Source: Anaerolineales bacterium (lineage in GTDB: Bacteria; Chloroflexota; Anaerolineae; Anaerolineales; Villigracilaceae). Taken from it: a stretch of DNA of 64,000 nt. Shown one piece after another: positions 8,770 to 17,028 of the stretch. The position numbers and the translations under genes were made by a program. The stretch covers positions 39,303 to 103,302 of the forward strand of contig JAFGSI010000026.1 of assembly GCA_016934715.1 (NCBI GenBank), read 5' to 3'. Positions within the stretch are counted from its first letter, which is position 1. Every line of letters starts with the position of its first letter. The notes beneath the pieces were generated by a model, which searched no databases, was not told the DNA's origin, and saw nothing but the letters and a program-made list of their open reading frames with translations.

Positions 8770-9923
8770 GGCCGGGCTCCACGGATGCCGGTTATTATAT
8801 CCCGATACAGTTTGACATACAAAGCCGTGGTTCTGGCGAGAGTGAAATTTTCGACCACCCGCTGACGGGCGGCCGCACCCAGGGCCAGGCGTTCGCCGGC
8901 CGGCTGGACCAGCACCCGTTCCCAGGCGGCAGCCAGGGCCTGCGGGTCGCGGCACGGCACGGTCAGCCCGGTCGCGCCGACGATCCGGGCCGCGTCCCCG
9001 ACGTCAGTGGTGACGCATGGTACACCACAGGCCATCGCCTCGACGAGCACGGTCGGGAAGGCCTCGCTGGCCGAACTGAGCGTCGCCAGATCAAGGGCCG
9101 CGGCCAGACGGGGCGAATCGTCGCGCTGGCCGAGCAAGTGCAACCTGTTCCGCAGGCTGCCCGTGCCAATCCAACCCGCCAGGGAGGGGTTGTCCGGGAC
9201 GACACCCGAACCCCACAGGACGAAACCGACCCCCGGCCGGCCGGCATGCAGCAGTTCCGCCGCCTGGAGGAAGGTTTGATGGTCCTTGTCCGGGTGGAAG
9301 CGGGCGCACATCCCGATCAGCGGCGCTGCCGGGTCGAGGCCTAACTGCTCGCGGACCTCCCCCCGGGCCGCCGGATCAGGGCGGAAGATATCCGGGTCGA
9401 CACCATTGGGAATGACCAGCATCCGCTCCGTGCAGTATCCCAGAGCGGCATGGGTCGTCCGCGTCGCCTCGGCACAGCAGACGATCCGGTCCGGCGCGGA
9501 ATGCGACAGGCGGGCGTTCCAACGCACCACCAACCGGGTGGCGGGCTTCAACCCGGCCAGGTCGGCGACCGTGTGATGGATGTTCCAGACCAACGGGATA
9601 CGCCGCGGGACAGCCAGGGCGGCCACCAGGTCGGCGTGGTACATCCACGACTGGACCAGGTCGGGGTCAAAGCAACGCAGCACCCGCCGCAGCCCGAGGA
9701 CCAGGCGCGGGTCGGGGCGGCCCGGGGCGAGTTCCAGGGTTGTCACAGGAATGCCCCGCGCGCGCAGGCCTTCACCGACTGGCCCGTCGCCAGTCAGGGC
9801 AACGACAGCCGGTTCGAACTCGGCCCGATCAAGGCCCACCAGCAGCCGTTGCAAGGCCAGTTCTGCCCCGCCAACCTGCAGCCCGGTGATCACATGCAGG
9901 AGGCGGATCGGCTTCTCAGGCAT
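8766..9923 (-). CDS. Glycosyltransferase family 4
   Basis: A 385-residue GT-B glycosyltransferase. LLHVITGLQVGGAELALQRL is the acceptor-side glycine loop and ASEAFPTVLVEAMACG the C-terminal EX7E element. Middle segment IGMCARFHPDKDHQTFLQA is the usual linker-to-donor-domain strand. It is translationally coupled on both sides: the upstream gene overlaps its start by 8 nt and its stop overlaps the next start by 4 nt. The protein is a typical full-length family member with no sign of damage. Sugar specificity is unknown. Confidence 0.87.
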   Translation of the reverse strand: MPEKPIRLLHVITGLQVGGAELALQRLLVGLDRAEFEPAVVALTGDGPVGEGLRARGIPVTTLELAPGRPDPRLVLGLRRVLRCFDPDLVQSWMYHADLVAALAVPRRIPLVWNIHHTVADLAGLKPATRLVVRWNARLSHSAPDRIVCCAEATRTTHAALGYCTERMLVIPNGVDPDIFRPDPAARGEVREQLGLDPAAPLIGMCARFHPDKDHQTFLQAAELLHAGRPGVGFVLWGSGVVPDNPSLAGWIGTGSLRNRLHLLGQRDDSPRLAAALDLATLSSASEAFPTVLVEAMACGVPCVTTDVGDAARIVGATGLTVPCRDPQALAAAWERVLVQPAGERLALGAAARQRVVENFTLARTTALYVKLYRDIITGIRGARP

Positions 9924-11037
9924 CCGGCCTCGCCTCCTCGGGGAGAAGCACTTGCAGATATCGACGGGTAATCACCTCGATTGAAAAATCCTCTGCCCGC
10001 TGGCGCAGCGCTTCGGGCGGCAGGGGGTTGTCGAGGGCCGCAGCAAGGGCCCCGGCCAGGGCCTCCGGATCGCCGACCGGGGCCAGGCGACCGTACTTCC
10101 CGTTCGCCAGGATCTCAGCCGGCCCACCAGGGCAGTCGGTGGAGACCACCTGGGTCCCACATGCCAGGGCTTCGGTGAGCACCACACCAAAGCCTTCCCA
10201 GGCCGAGGAGAGCACGAAGACACCACTGCGGGCCATGTACTGGAAGGGATTGGGCTGGTAACCCGCCAGGCACACATCCGCACTGATCCGCAAGTCGGCA
10301 GCCTGCTGTTCGAGTTCCGGGCGAAGTTCGCCTTCGCCCAGGATGAGCAGACGCAACGGACGGACGGCCCGCAGTCGGGCAAAGGCGCGCAGCAGGGTGG
10401 CATGATCCTTCTGAGGCGTCAGGCGGCCGGCGGTCATGATGACCGGTGGTTGGCCGGGAGCAAACCAATCCAGCTCAGGAGGCTGCTGGGCCAGGGAAGC
10501 GATCTCAGGAAAGACGCTGGGGTTGTGGATGACAACGATCCGCTGGCGCGGCAGGTGGATCAGGCGGGACAGGTCCTCGGCCACAGCTGCTGAGACTGCC
10601 ACCACAGCATCGGCCGCCGGGTAGAACAGGCGCATGAGCGGCGGCAACAGGCGGTCCTTGCGAGACCGTGAACGCTGCAGGTCGAGGCTCATCGGGTTGT
10701 GCTCGCTGATTACCAGGCGGGAGTGCGGCGCGCCAAACTGGCGGGCCCAGATCGCAACCAGGTTGTTGTGGGGCAGACCGGTCAGCAAGGTTGCCGGGCG
10801 GGTGCGGCGCAGGTAGTCAACCAGGCCGGGCAGTGCAGCCAGGGCGCCGCCCGCCTGCAGGTCGATCAGCTCCACCCCGGCGGGGATCCGTTGGCGGAAG
10901 GGACCGGTGGCGTTTGTGACCAGCAGATCCAGGCCATAACCGGCACCCACCAGGCCGCGGGCCAGATTGAGCATGACCTGCTCGGCGCCGCCGGGGTGCA
11001 AGGATGCCAGAAAGATCGCCAACCGGGATTCAGTCAT
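9916..11037 (-). CDS. Glycosyltransferase family 4
   Basis: A 373-residue GT-B glycosyltransferase with AIFLASLHPGGAEQVMLNLA at the N-terminus, MTAGRLTPQKDHATLLRAFA at the start of the donor domain and WEGFGVVLTEALACG as the EX7E element. The chosen ATG at 11037 starts at the conserved first strand; the longer frame would run through the upstream GT2 gene in another reading frame. It overlaps both neighbours by 8 nt. It resembles the N-acetylgalactosamine/glucosyl-transferase branch common in O-antigen and EPS loci, but this is not specific enough to name a sugar. Confidence 0.87.
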   Translation of the reverse strand: MTESRLAIFLASLHPGGAEQVMLNLARGLVGAGYGLDLLVTNATGPFRQRIPAGVELIDLQAGGALAALPGLVDYLRRTRPATLLTGLPHNNLVAIWARQFGAPHSRLVISEHNPMSLDLQRSRSRKDRLLPPLMRLFYPAADAVVAVSAAVAEDLSRLIHLPRQRIVVIHNPSVFPEIASLAQQPPELDWFAPGQPPVIMTAGRLTPQKDHATLLRAFARLRAVRPLRLLILGEGELRPELEQQAADLRISADVCLAGYQPNPFQYMARSGVFVLSSAWEGFGVVLTEALACGTQVVSTDCPGGPAEILANGKYGRLAPVGDPEALAGALAAALDNPLPPEALRQRAEDFSIEVITRRYLQVLLPEEARPDA

Positions 11038-11965
11038 GCTCGCGGAATTCTTCGCTGACCCGCCGGAATGCGAATTGGAAGAAAACCAGCGGCCAGAGCA
11101 GGTCGCGGCGAATGGCCTGAACGGCTCCCCGCAGAGCCTGTTTCCAGAAGCGGTGGTAGAGTGCAGTGGCCACCAGACGGTAGGACCGTTCACTGTGGGT
11201 CTTGACCAGCGCCTGACGGGCGGCAAGCGGCATCGGGCGGATCTGCATCAGGCCAACCAGCATCCCCAGTTCTTCCTCCAGGGCACGCAGGCGGCGCCGG
11301 CCCTGCTCGGGAGCGCGCGAATCAGAATGGGCAAAGGTGGCCGAATCAGCGTGGCGCCGGTACTGGTAGACCACCTGGTCGACCGGGTCAGGGCACAGAC
11401 CGGTCAACGCGACCCGGAAGAGAAACTCACGGTCAGCGGCCAGATGGTAGGCGGTGTTATACTCGCCCACCTGCCTGTAGACATCCCGGTGGATGAACCA
11501 GGCGTTCGGCGCTGTCGTACCATAGCCGGCCACGCGCAGCCACACATCATGAGGCCGAACAGCGTGAAACAGGTAGGTCCGGAGACGCTCCCCGTCGCGA
11601 TCCTCAAACCATTCTGCGGATCCCATGACTGCCTGAACACCGGGATGCTGGTTGAATGCCTTGGCCACGGCCGTGAAGGTCCCCGGAGGATACAGGTCGT
11701 CGGTGTTCAGCCAGCCGATCACCTCGCCGCGCGCCAGGCGCAGACCCTTATTGATGGCATCGTAAATGCCCTCGTCAGGTTCACTGATCACGCGCAGGTG
11801 CGGGTAACGGGACAGCACTTCCAGGGTTCCGTCAGTGGATCCGCCATCGACAATGATGTGCTCGAAATCTGGGTAGTCCTGCTGCAAGACACTCTCGACC
11901 GCTTCGGCGATCAGGTCAACGCGGTTGAAACAGGGGGTAATGATCGAGAAAGGAAGCTTGTTCAT
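11030..11965 (-). CDS. Glycosyltransferase family 2
   Basis: A 311-residue GT-A enzyme. SIITPCFNRVDLIAEAV at the N-terminus, HIIVDGGSTDGTLEVL and the acidic GWLNTDDLYPPGTF (DXD-type metal site) identify the family with confidence. It is of the WcaA/colanic-type branch. The start overlaps the DUF115 gene stop by ATGA. It lies within a set of consecutive glycosyltransferases and should add a sugar to the growing lipid-linked repeat unit. Confidence 0.86.
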   Translation of the reverse strand: MNKLPFSIITPCFNRVDLIAEAVESVLQQDYPDFEHIIVDGGSTDGTLEVLSRYPHLRVISEPDEGIYDAINKGLRLARGEVIGWLNTDDLYPPGTFTAVAKAFNQHPGVQAVMGSAEWFEDRDGERLRTYLFHAVRPHDVWLRVAGYGTTAPNAWFIHRDVYRQVGEYNTAYHLAADREFLFRVALTGLCPDPVDQVVYQYRRHADSATFAHSDSRAPEQGRRRLRALEEELGMLVGLMQIRPMPLAARQALVKTHSERSYRLVATALYHRFWKQALRGAVQAIRRDLLWPLVFFQFAFRRVSEEFREHD

Positions 11966-12729
11966 TGGAATAGGGTCTCGTAATCGATTTTAGGGAAAAT
12001 GGTCAATTTACCGCCAAGGGTGGCATCCACCACCTGGCGGCCGGCTGCTTCGTAACCCTGCCGGGCAAAGCGATAGGCCTGTTCGGAAGTCTCCAAATCG
12101 GGGAGTTCCCATTGGAAGCCCTTGCCAAAATAGTTGGGCGAAAAATGGTTGGGATCATCGCCCTGCGAGACCACCGTCATCCCGGCCGGGCCCGTGGTAA
12201 CGAAATTATGGTCGACGCCGATCAGGATGACCTGCTCGAAGCCCATGAAGTAGGCCAGTTGCAGAGCCACGTAGGTGACCGTGGCGCCGTGCCAGAACGG
12301 CCGGCGCACATCGCGGTAAAAACCCGGCTTCCACATGGCACACACCAGATCCATGAAAATGGTATCTTCGGTCGGTTGACCAATATCACGCCGGCAGGAC
12401 CAGGGCACGAACTTCGGGATTGGCAAAGCCAGGATCTCCCTGGCACACTGCCGGATGACAAGGTGGTTGACCGAGACGAAGTAGGTCGTGGTGAATCCCA
12501 ATTCGGGAAAGAGCAGGTAAATCCGGTTCATCCCGAACGTGTACTCCTTCTGCAGCCTGCTCAGGTCGGTCCGGCGCAGGCTGGGGCCGTTGCCGAGTAT
12601 GAAACAGCGCTCACCGCGATGAAGATCCTGCAGCGCGTCCAGGCGACGACGGCTGTTGCGTCCCCAGGGATGCAGGGCCAGATCCAGGCGGTTCTTGACA
12701 CAGCGGGCAGAGTGAATCAATGATCGCAT
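11962..12729 (-). CDS. DUF115/MptE-like (Maf-type) protein
   Basis: A 255-residue protein with GNGPSL at residues 46-51, GMNRIYL near 66-72 and GVDHNF at 171-176, the spacing seen in the DUF115/MptE-like domain (PF01973). That domain also forms the core of Maf proteins, which are implicated in transferring pseudaminic or legionaminic acid to flagellin, and the GNGPSL start recalls the GT42 sialyltransferases. In a locus full of CMP-nonulosonate genes a nonulosonate transferase is a reasonable hypothesis; the pterin pyrophosphokinase name often given to the family is unlikely to fit. It is coupled to the GT2 gene by ATGA. Confidence 0.72.
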   Translation of the reverse strand: MRSLIHSARCVKNRLDLALHPWGRNSRRRLDALQDLHRGERCFILGNGPSLRRTDLSRLQKEYTFGMNRIYLLFPELGFTTTYFVSVNHLVIRQCAREILALPIPKFVPWSCRRDIGQPTEDTIFMDLVCAMWKPGFYRDVRRPFWHGATVTYVALQLAYFMGFEQVILIGVDHNFVTTGPAGMTVVSQGDDPNHFSPNYFGKGFQWELPDLETSEQAYRFARQGYEAAGRQVVDATLGGKLTIFPKIDYETLFQ

Positions 12730-12732
12730 CGG

Positions 12733-14346
12733 TCAATCTTTCAACAGGAAATCGCCATCGTTCAAGATCCCATCCAGAAGGGCACGGACCGTTGGGTGAT
12801 CGGGTTTGATCCGAACGATCGCATCAGCCTTGATGTGCACGTAACCACGCTGTTCAGCCGGGATCAGGAAATCATCGAAAGGCAGGGAAACACGGAAGAG
12901 CTGGTAGTACAGGAACCGGCGAGCGTTCCGGCGGTGCTCGGGCAATGCTGCCACCGTTTCTGCATGCAGAAATTCTTCCAGTGTCTGGCGGTATTCAGCC
13001 GGACTGGGAGGGAAAAACACACTTGGATAGCGGGTAAAACGGGCCTTCCCAGCACACAGCACCGGGATGCCCATGATGGAAGCCTCCAGGCCAATGGTCG
13101 AGTTGTAGATCATCACGAATTTCGAACGCTGGATCAATTCGTAAGAACTCAGATACCGATCCGGCGGAATGAAGACCACATTGGACAGTTCTGTAACCTG
13201 TTTCGCCTCCACCCAGCCGGCCACCGACTCGCGGCTGACTTTCCCGGGACGGGACTCGTCGGGGTGCGCCCGAATTACGAACAATGTCTCAGGGTGTTCC
13301 CGGATGACTTTCAGGACCACTTCCAGCCAGGTGAACATGTCAGGGAAAACGATATTGGAGTGCGGCTGGCTGGTATCGAAGATGACATTGGTGAAGATCG
13401 GGACAACCTGTTTGAACCCGCGCATTCTCTCCAAAAGGGCGTCATCAAGACCCATCATCTCCGGCCAGAACTTGATCCCGGCCATGATGAATTTTCCCTG
13501 AAAACGATTTTCCAGATACCGATCCAGGCGATCGTTCTGGCTGGCGTTCAGATCAAATTGCTCGGGGATATCGATCGGATAGGCCGTGGACTCCCCGTGG
13601 GTAAAGTACCCGCTCATCGGCTGCAGGCCAACCTCATGCGTCACCACCCGGATCCCACGCCGGAGTGCAAGCCAGCGGACGACTGCCTCGGGGAAGAACT
13701 GGCCGTTGAAGAGCACGATCGTCTGAGGGTCCGTGCGGAGCAGCAGAGAATCGAACGCATTCAGAACATTCCAGGCAGAAACCATGAACTCACGGTACAA
13801 GAAGCGCGTTGTTTCATCATCAGGCAGATGATGAACCCGCATGCGCCAGCGCACAGACGGCAGAACGATCGCGCCGAGAGGAACCAGGCTGTCTTGAAAA
13901 CGATGTTCATAGCATGACAGAGCCGCGACGTCCAGAGAACGCAATGCCTCCCGTAAATCCGGCGAATCCCGGAAGGAAAAATATCTTTTCCTGGCGGTGG
14001 CATAGGCGAGGCGGGATTGACGGATGCATGCCTTGCATGGAGGCGCCCCGGCAGGGTTCTCTTGATCGGTCCCAAGCACGCAATGGGTCATGCCTGATCG
14101 GCAGACGAAGTGCACCACCGGTACGCCGGCCAACCGCACCACCCAGGCCGCGAGCAGCGCAAAACCGGCGTTCAAACTGAGACTGTCCAGACGCGTGGTT
14201 GCATTAAAAAAAACCACTGGCCTTCCCCGCGCACCCAGCGTACGCACCGAAATACGCATCGCCAGCTGGACCGTCATCATGAAAACCGCCAGGCGATGGA
14301 GGCGCCTGCGGAATCGGAGCGCCAGGTCTGTCATGGATCGTCTCAT
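12733..14346 (-). CDS. Capsule-type glycosyltransferase-like protein with HP motif and cysteine cluster
   Basis: A 537-residue protein of the large capsular-polysaccharide transferase type. The C-terminal half has RAHPDE (359-364) and NSTIGLEASIMG (415-426), the HP and S/T...E elements shared by many GT-B capsule transferases and bacterial sialyltransferases. The N-terminal third carries Cys82, Cys89, Cys104 and Cys107, unusual for a glycosyltransferase. A run of eight T (coding strand) codes VVFF near residue 45. The ATG at 14346 overlaps the upstream gene by ATGA. Two other proteins in the locus (32602-34038 and 42010-43602) share the HP architecture. Exact donor unknown. Confidence 0.68.
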   Translation of the reverse strand: MRRSMTDLALRFRRRLHRLAVFMMTVQLAMRISVRTLGARGRPVVFFNATTRLDSLSLNAGFALLAAWVVRLAGVPVVHFVCRSGMTHCVLGTDQENPAGAPPCKACIRQSRLAYATARKRYFSFRDSPDLREALRSLDVAALSCYEHRFQDSLVPLGAIVLPSVRWRMRVHHLPDDETTRFLYREFMVSAWNVLNAFDSLLLRTDPQTIVLFNGQFFPEAVVRWLALRRGIRVVTHEVGLQPMSGYFTHGESTAYPIDIPEQFDLNASQNDRLDRYLENRFQGKFIMAGIKFWPEMMGLDDALLERMRGFKQVVPIFTNVIFDTSQPHSNIVFPDMFTWLEVVLKVIREHPETLFVIRAHPDESRPGKVSRESVAGWVEAKQVTELSNVVFIPPDRYLSSYELIQRSKFVMIYNSTIGLEASIMGIPVLCAGKARFTRYPSVFFPPSPAEYRQTLEEFLHAETVAALPEHRRNARRFLYYQLFRVSLPFDDFLIPAEQRGYVHIKADAIVRIKPDHPTVRALLDGILNDGDFLLKD

Positions 14347-15167
14347 GAATTCCTCGTGGGCTCGGTATGCTTCTTGAGGTGAAAGAGGAGGGTCCCGGCA
14401 CGCCGGTATTGGAAGTCCGTCAGGCCATCTTTCAGGATGCGATTCAGGCCGATCTCATACCCTTCCGTAAGGACATCCGGGTTGAATACCATATCCGTGA
14501 CGGACAATCCCTTGATGTCAATCTCGCTTATTCCCAACAAGCGAGCGACGAGTCGTGCGTGGGCTTTGGGCGTCGCCATATAGTGCGGCAGGTGGAAGGA
14601 CTGGGGAAACAGCGGAAAGAACCGATCGTAGAACTCCCCGGCAAGCACCTTGCGCCAGCCCTGATTGGATGGGAACGGAATGTCAATGGCATGCAACATC
14701 TCGCCGCCCGGCTTGAGCAGAAGATCCATGTGCCGCCAGACATCCGGGACCATCGTGACACGCACATGTTCGAGCGCCGACAGACTGTAAATCACATCGA
14801 AATACCCGGTCGGGAGAGAGGAAGATGAAGGATCCCCAAGTCGTTCCAGGACGAACTTGACACTGGGATGGGCGCCAACATGTTCCTCAGGGGATTGGCC
14901 GCGCTGCCAGAAAGGTTGCCCGCTCTGCAATCCATAATCGTCCGCCACCCAGACCTCACAGCCATACGTTTCCTGGAGATGCATGGGGAGCAGCGAATAC
15001 CCCGCCCCGACATCCAGAACACGCTCTCCGCTTTTCCACTGGCGCGAGGCCAGCAACCAGGGATAGTCAAACCCCTTGATGTTCAAGTCGGCCCCAAAGA
15101 ACTCTTTTTGCTTGTACTGATAAAGGCGAGAAAGGTTGCCCAGCGATATTTCCAGAACGTCATACAT
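14343..15167 (-). CDS. Class I SAM-dependent methyltransferase
   Basis: A 274-residue protein with motif I RVLDVGAGYSLLPMHL and the post-II segment FDVIYSLSALEH, then LKPGGEMLHAID, the Rossmann methyltransferase pattern. I chose the ATG at 15167, which has GAGG 6 nt upstream; a GTG at 15179 would overlap the upstream gene (GTGA) and add four residues. The HAID ending after LKPGG is shared with the methyltransferase at 21184-21957, so the two may be paralogues. It likely methylates a sugar or glycan; the target is unknown. Confidence 0.82.
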   Translation of the reverse strand: MYDVLEISLGNLSRLYQYKQKEFFGADLNIKGFDYPWLLASRQWKSGERVLDVGAGYSLLPMHLQETYGCEVWVADDYGLQSGQPFWQRGQSPEEHVGAHPSVKFVLERLGDPSSSSLPTGYFDVIYSLSALEHVRVTMVPDVWRHMDLLLKPGGEMLHAIDIPFPSNQGWRKVLAGEFYDRFFPLFPQSFHLPHYMATPKAHARLVARLLGISEIDIKGLSVTDMVFNPDVLTEGYEIGLNRILKDGLTDFQYRRAGTLLFHLKKHTEPTRNS

Positions 15168-15175
15168 ATGCAGCC

Positions 15176-16075
15176 TCACTGATGCTTGACTTTTCGGACG
15201 CCCACAGGTTGGTACTGGGGATCCCAGACGCCCCAGGGCATCCCGTTATCGCCCGATTGAGAATAGAATGACGACAGGTTCTCACGCAGTTCGCGACAAT
15301 CCTTCAACGTTGCCATCAGTTCATCGTAGCACCCATAATTGGATGGGATCGATGGCGGCAGGTCAAATAACCGCTGGAGGGTTTCCTCAGTATAGTTCCA
15401 TCCGCGTGAAGGTTCATGGAACCAGTCACGCTCTCTCGCAGCGCCCAGGGTCGCCAGGAGCACACCACCCGGCTTGAGCCTGCGCATGAGTTCGGCAACA
15501 ACTCCTGGCAGCATTTCGGGCGCATTATGTTCCAGGGCTGAGACGGCGACGACCGCATCCAGCGAGTTGTCGGCAATTTCGGACATGCTGGTGAGATCCT
15601 GGTTGTAGATCATCAAGCGGCCGGGGAATGCCTTCGGCAGCGCGATCAGCAGCAAGCCGGCAAGTCCCCGAAGGGCAGAGACGAATTTCTGGCTTCCATG
15701 CGCAGCGCGAATATTCTTCTGCACGATAGCCATCGAAGGCTTCAGGTCACCAGGCCGCACTCCCTGAATGCGATAGCGGGCCCGCAAGGTCAGAGTAACT
15801 TCTGAACGGTCCACCCGATCCACGCTGAACACACGGGCGGCCTTCTGCTCCAGCAAATACCACTGCAGCAAGCCAAGGCCCGCACCTGCGTCCACGATCT
15901 GAAGACCCGCCGGATCCCCCAGGTTCTCAAGAATCCACACCAGGTCGAGCAGATAATGCCAGCCCAGCTGGTGACCGATCGGCGCACATAAATCTCGAAG
16001 TGCCTGCACCTGCTGACGGTGCCGGTCCAACAGATCCACCGACAGGATTTCGATCTTGTCACCTAACTCGTCCAA
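15176..16075 (-). CDS. Class I SAM-dependent methyltransferase
   Basis: A 299-residue protein with motif I QIVDAGAGLGLLQWYLLE, an Asp after strand 2 (FSVDRVDRS) and LDAVVAVSALEH followed by RLKPGGVLLATLG. These identify a Rossmann-fold SAM methyltransferase. The start is a TTG at 16075, preceded by AAGGAG 8 nt upstream, which is the best ribosome site in the region. It is followed closely by a second methyltransferase gene. Sugar O-methylation or methyl capping of the chain is plausible from context only. Confidence 0.8.
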   Translation of the reverse strand: MDELGDKIEILSVDLLDRHRQQVQALRDLCAPIGHQLGWHYLLDLVWILENLGDPAGLQIVDAGAGLGLLQWYLLEQKAARVFSVDRVDRSEVTLTLRARYRIQGVRPGDLKPSMAIVQKNIRAAHGSQKFVSALRGLAGLLLIALPKAFPGRLMIYNQDLTSMSEIADNSLDAVVAVSALEHNAPEMLPGVVAELMRRLKPGGVLLATLGAARERDWFHEPSRGWNYTEETLQRLFDLPPSIPSNYGCYDELMATLKDCRELRENLSSFYSQSGDNGMPWGVWDPQYQPVGVRKVKHQ

Positions 16076-16108
16076 GGGTTTTTCTCCTTTTGACCGGTCT
16101 TTGCCCGG

Positions 16109-16981
16109 CTAAGCGATCCGGCGCAATTTTTTCAACGTTGCGAGTTCGCTCTGATAGACCCGTTTGATCCCATCGCCCAGGGATTGTTCGGTCACCCGAA
16201 GGTATTTCACCAGCCGCTCAAAACCATTGGGTTCCACCGAGGCCGCCTGGTCCGAGCCCCACATCGCCCGGTCAAGGGTCAGGTGGCGTTCGACGATGCA
16301 GGCCCCCAGCGTGACTGCCACCACTGAGGGGACCAGCCCGACCTCGTGGCCGGAATAGCCGACCGGGCAGGGGAATTCCCGCCGCAGGGTCTCGATCATG
16401 CGCAGGTTGAGTTCTTCCGGTTCGCACGGATAGGTGCTGGTGCAGTGGGTGATGACCAGGTTCTCGGTCCCGACCGCCTCGACCGCGGCCTGGATCTGCT
16501 CCATGGTTGACATGCCGGTCGAGAGGATCATTGGCCGTCCCGTCTTGCGAACGTGGCGCAACAGGTCATGGTCGGTCAGCGAAGCGGAGGGAATCTTGTA
16601 AGCCAGGGTATCGAACTGCTCCATGAAATCGACCGAGGCCTCATCCCAGACCGAGGCGAACCAGGTGATCCCCTTCTGCCGGCAGTGGCGGTCGATTTCT
16701 TTATACTCGGTCTCCCCAAACTCGACCTTGTAGCGATAATCGAGGTAGGTAATGTATCCCCAGGGGGTCTCACGCATTTGCTTCTGCTGCTCGGGCGGCG
16801 TGCAGACCTCGGGCGTGCGTTTCTGGAATTTGACCGCATCCACTCCAGCGTGGACGGCGGCATCGATCATTGCCCTGGCGATTTCCAGGTCGCCGTTGTG
16901 GTTGATGCCGATCTCGGCAATGATGAAAGTCGGATGGCCGTCACCGACCAGGCGGTTGCCGATCTTGATTTCACGAGGCAT
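16109..16981 (-). CDS. neuB: NeuB-family nonulosonate synthase without SAF domain
   Basis: A 290-residue TIM-barrel NeuB domain: FIIAEIGINHNGDLEIARAM, DAVKFQKRTPEVC, ILSTGMSTMEQI, THCTSTYPCEPEELNL and VGYSGHEVGLVPSVVAV are all canonical. These enzymes condense phosphoenolpyruvate with ManNAc, Man-6-phosphate or a related hexose. The chain ends at the SELATLKKLRRIA segment where full-length family members (about 340-350) continue into an antifreeze-like SAF domain, so that domain is missing. The ATG at 16981 was chosen over a longer frame lacking family similarity. It lies 47 nt after the CMP-synthetase/HAD fusion. MRETPWGYITYLDYRY and WGSDQAASVEP mark a subgroup distinct from the other two NeuB proteins here. 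Confidence 0.87.
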   Translation of the reverse strand: MPREIKIGNRLVGDGHPTFIIAEIGINHNGDLEIARAMIDAAVHAGVDAVKFQKRTPEVCTPPEQQKQMRETPWGYITYLDYRYKVEFGETEYKEIDRHCRQKGITWFASVWDEASVDFMEQFDTLAYKIPSASLTDHDLLRHVRKTGRPMILSTGMSTMEQIQAAVEAVGTENLVITHCTSTYPCEPEELNLRMIETLRREFPCPVGYSGHEVGLVPSVVAVTLGACIVERHLTLDRAMWGSDQAASVEPNGFERLVKYLRVTEQSLGDGIKRVYQSELATLKKLRRIA

Positions 16982-17028
16982 AGGGTTCCCTTTCGAGGTA
17001 AAGGTGTGATAGGTAAATTGGTTGCTGC

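Noticed and set aside
11962..12729. DUF115 protein as pterin pyrophosphokinase
   Set aside because: The name comes from archaeal MptE; no pterin genes are near and the locus points to sugar transfer.
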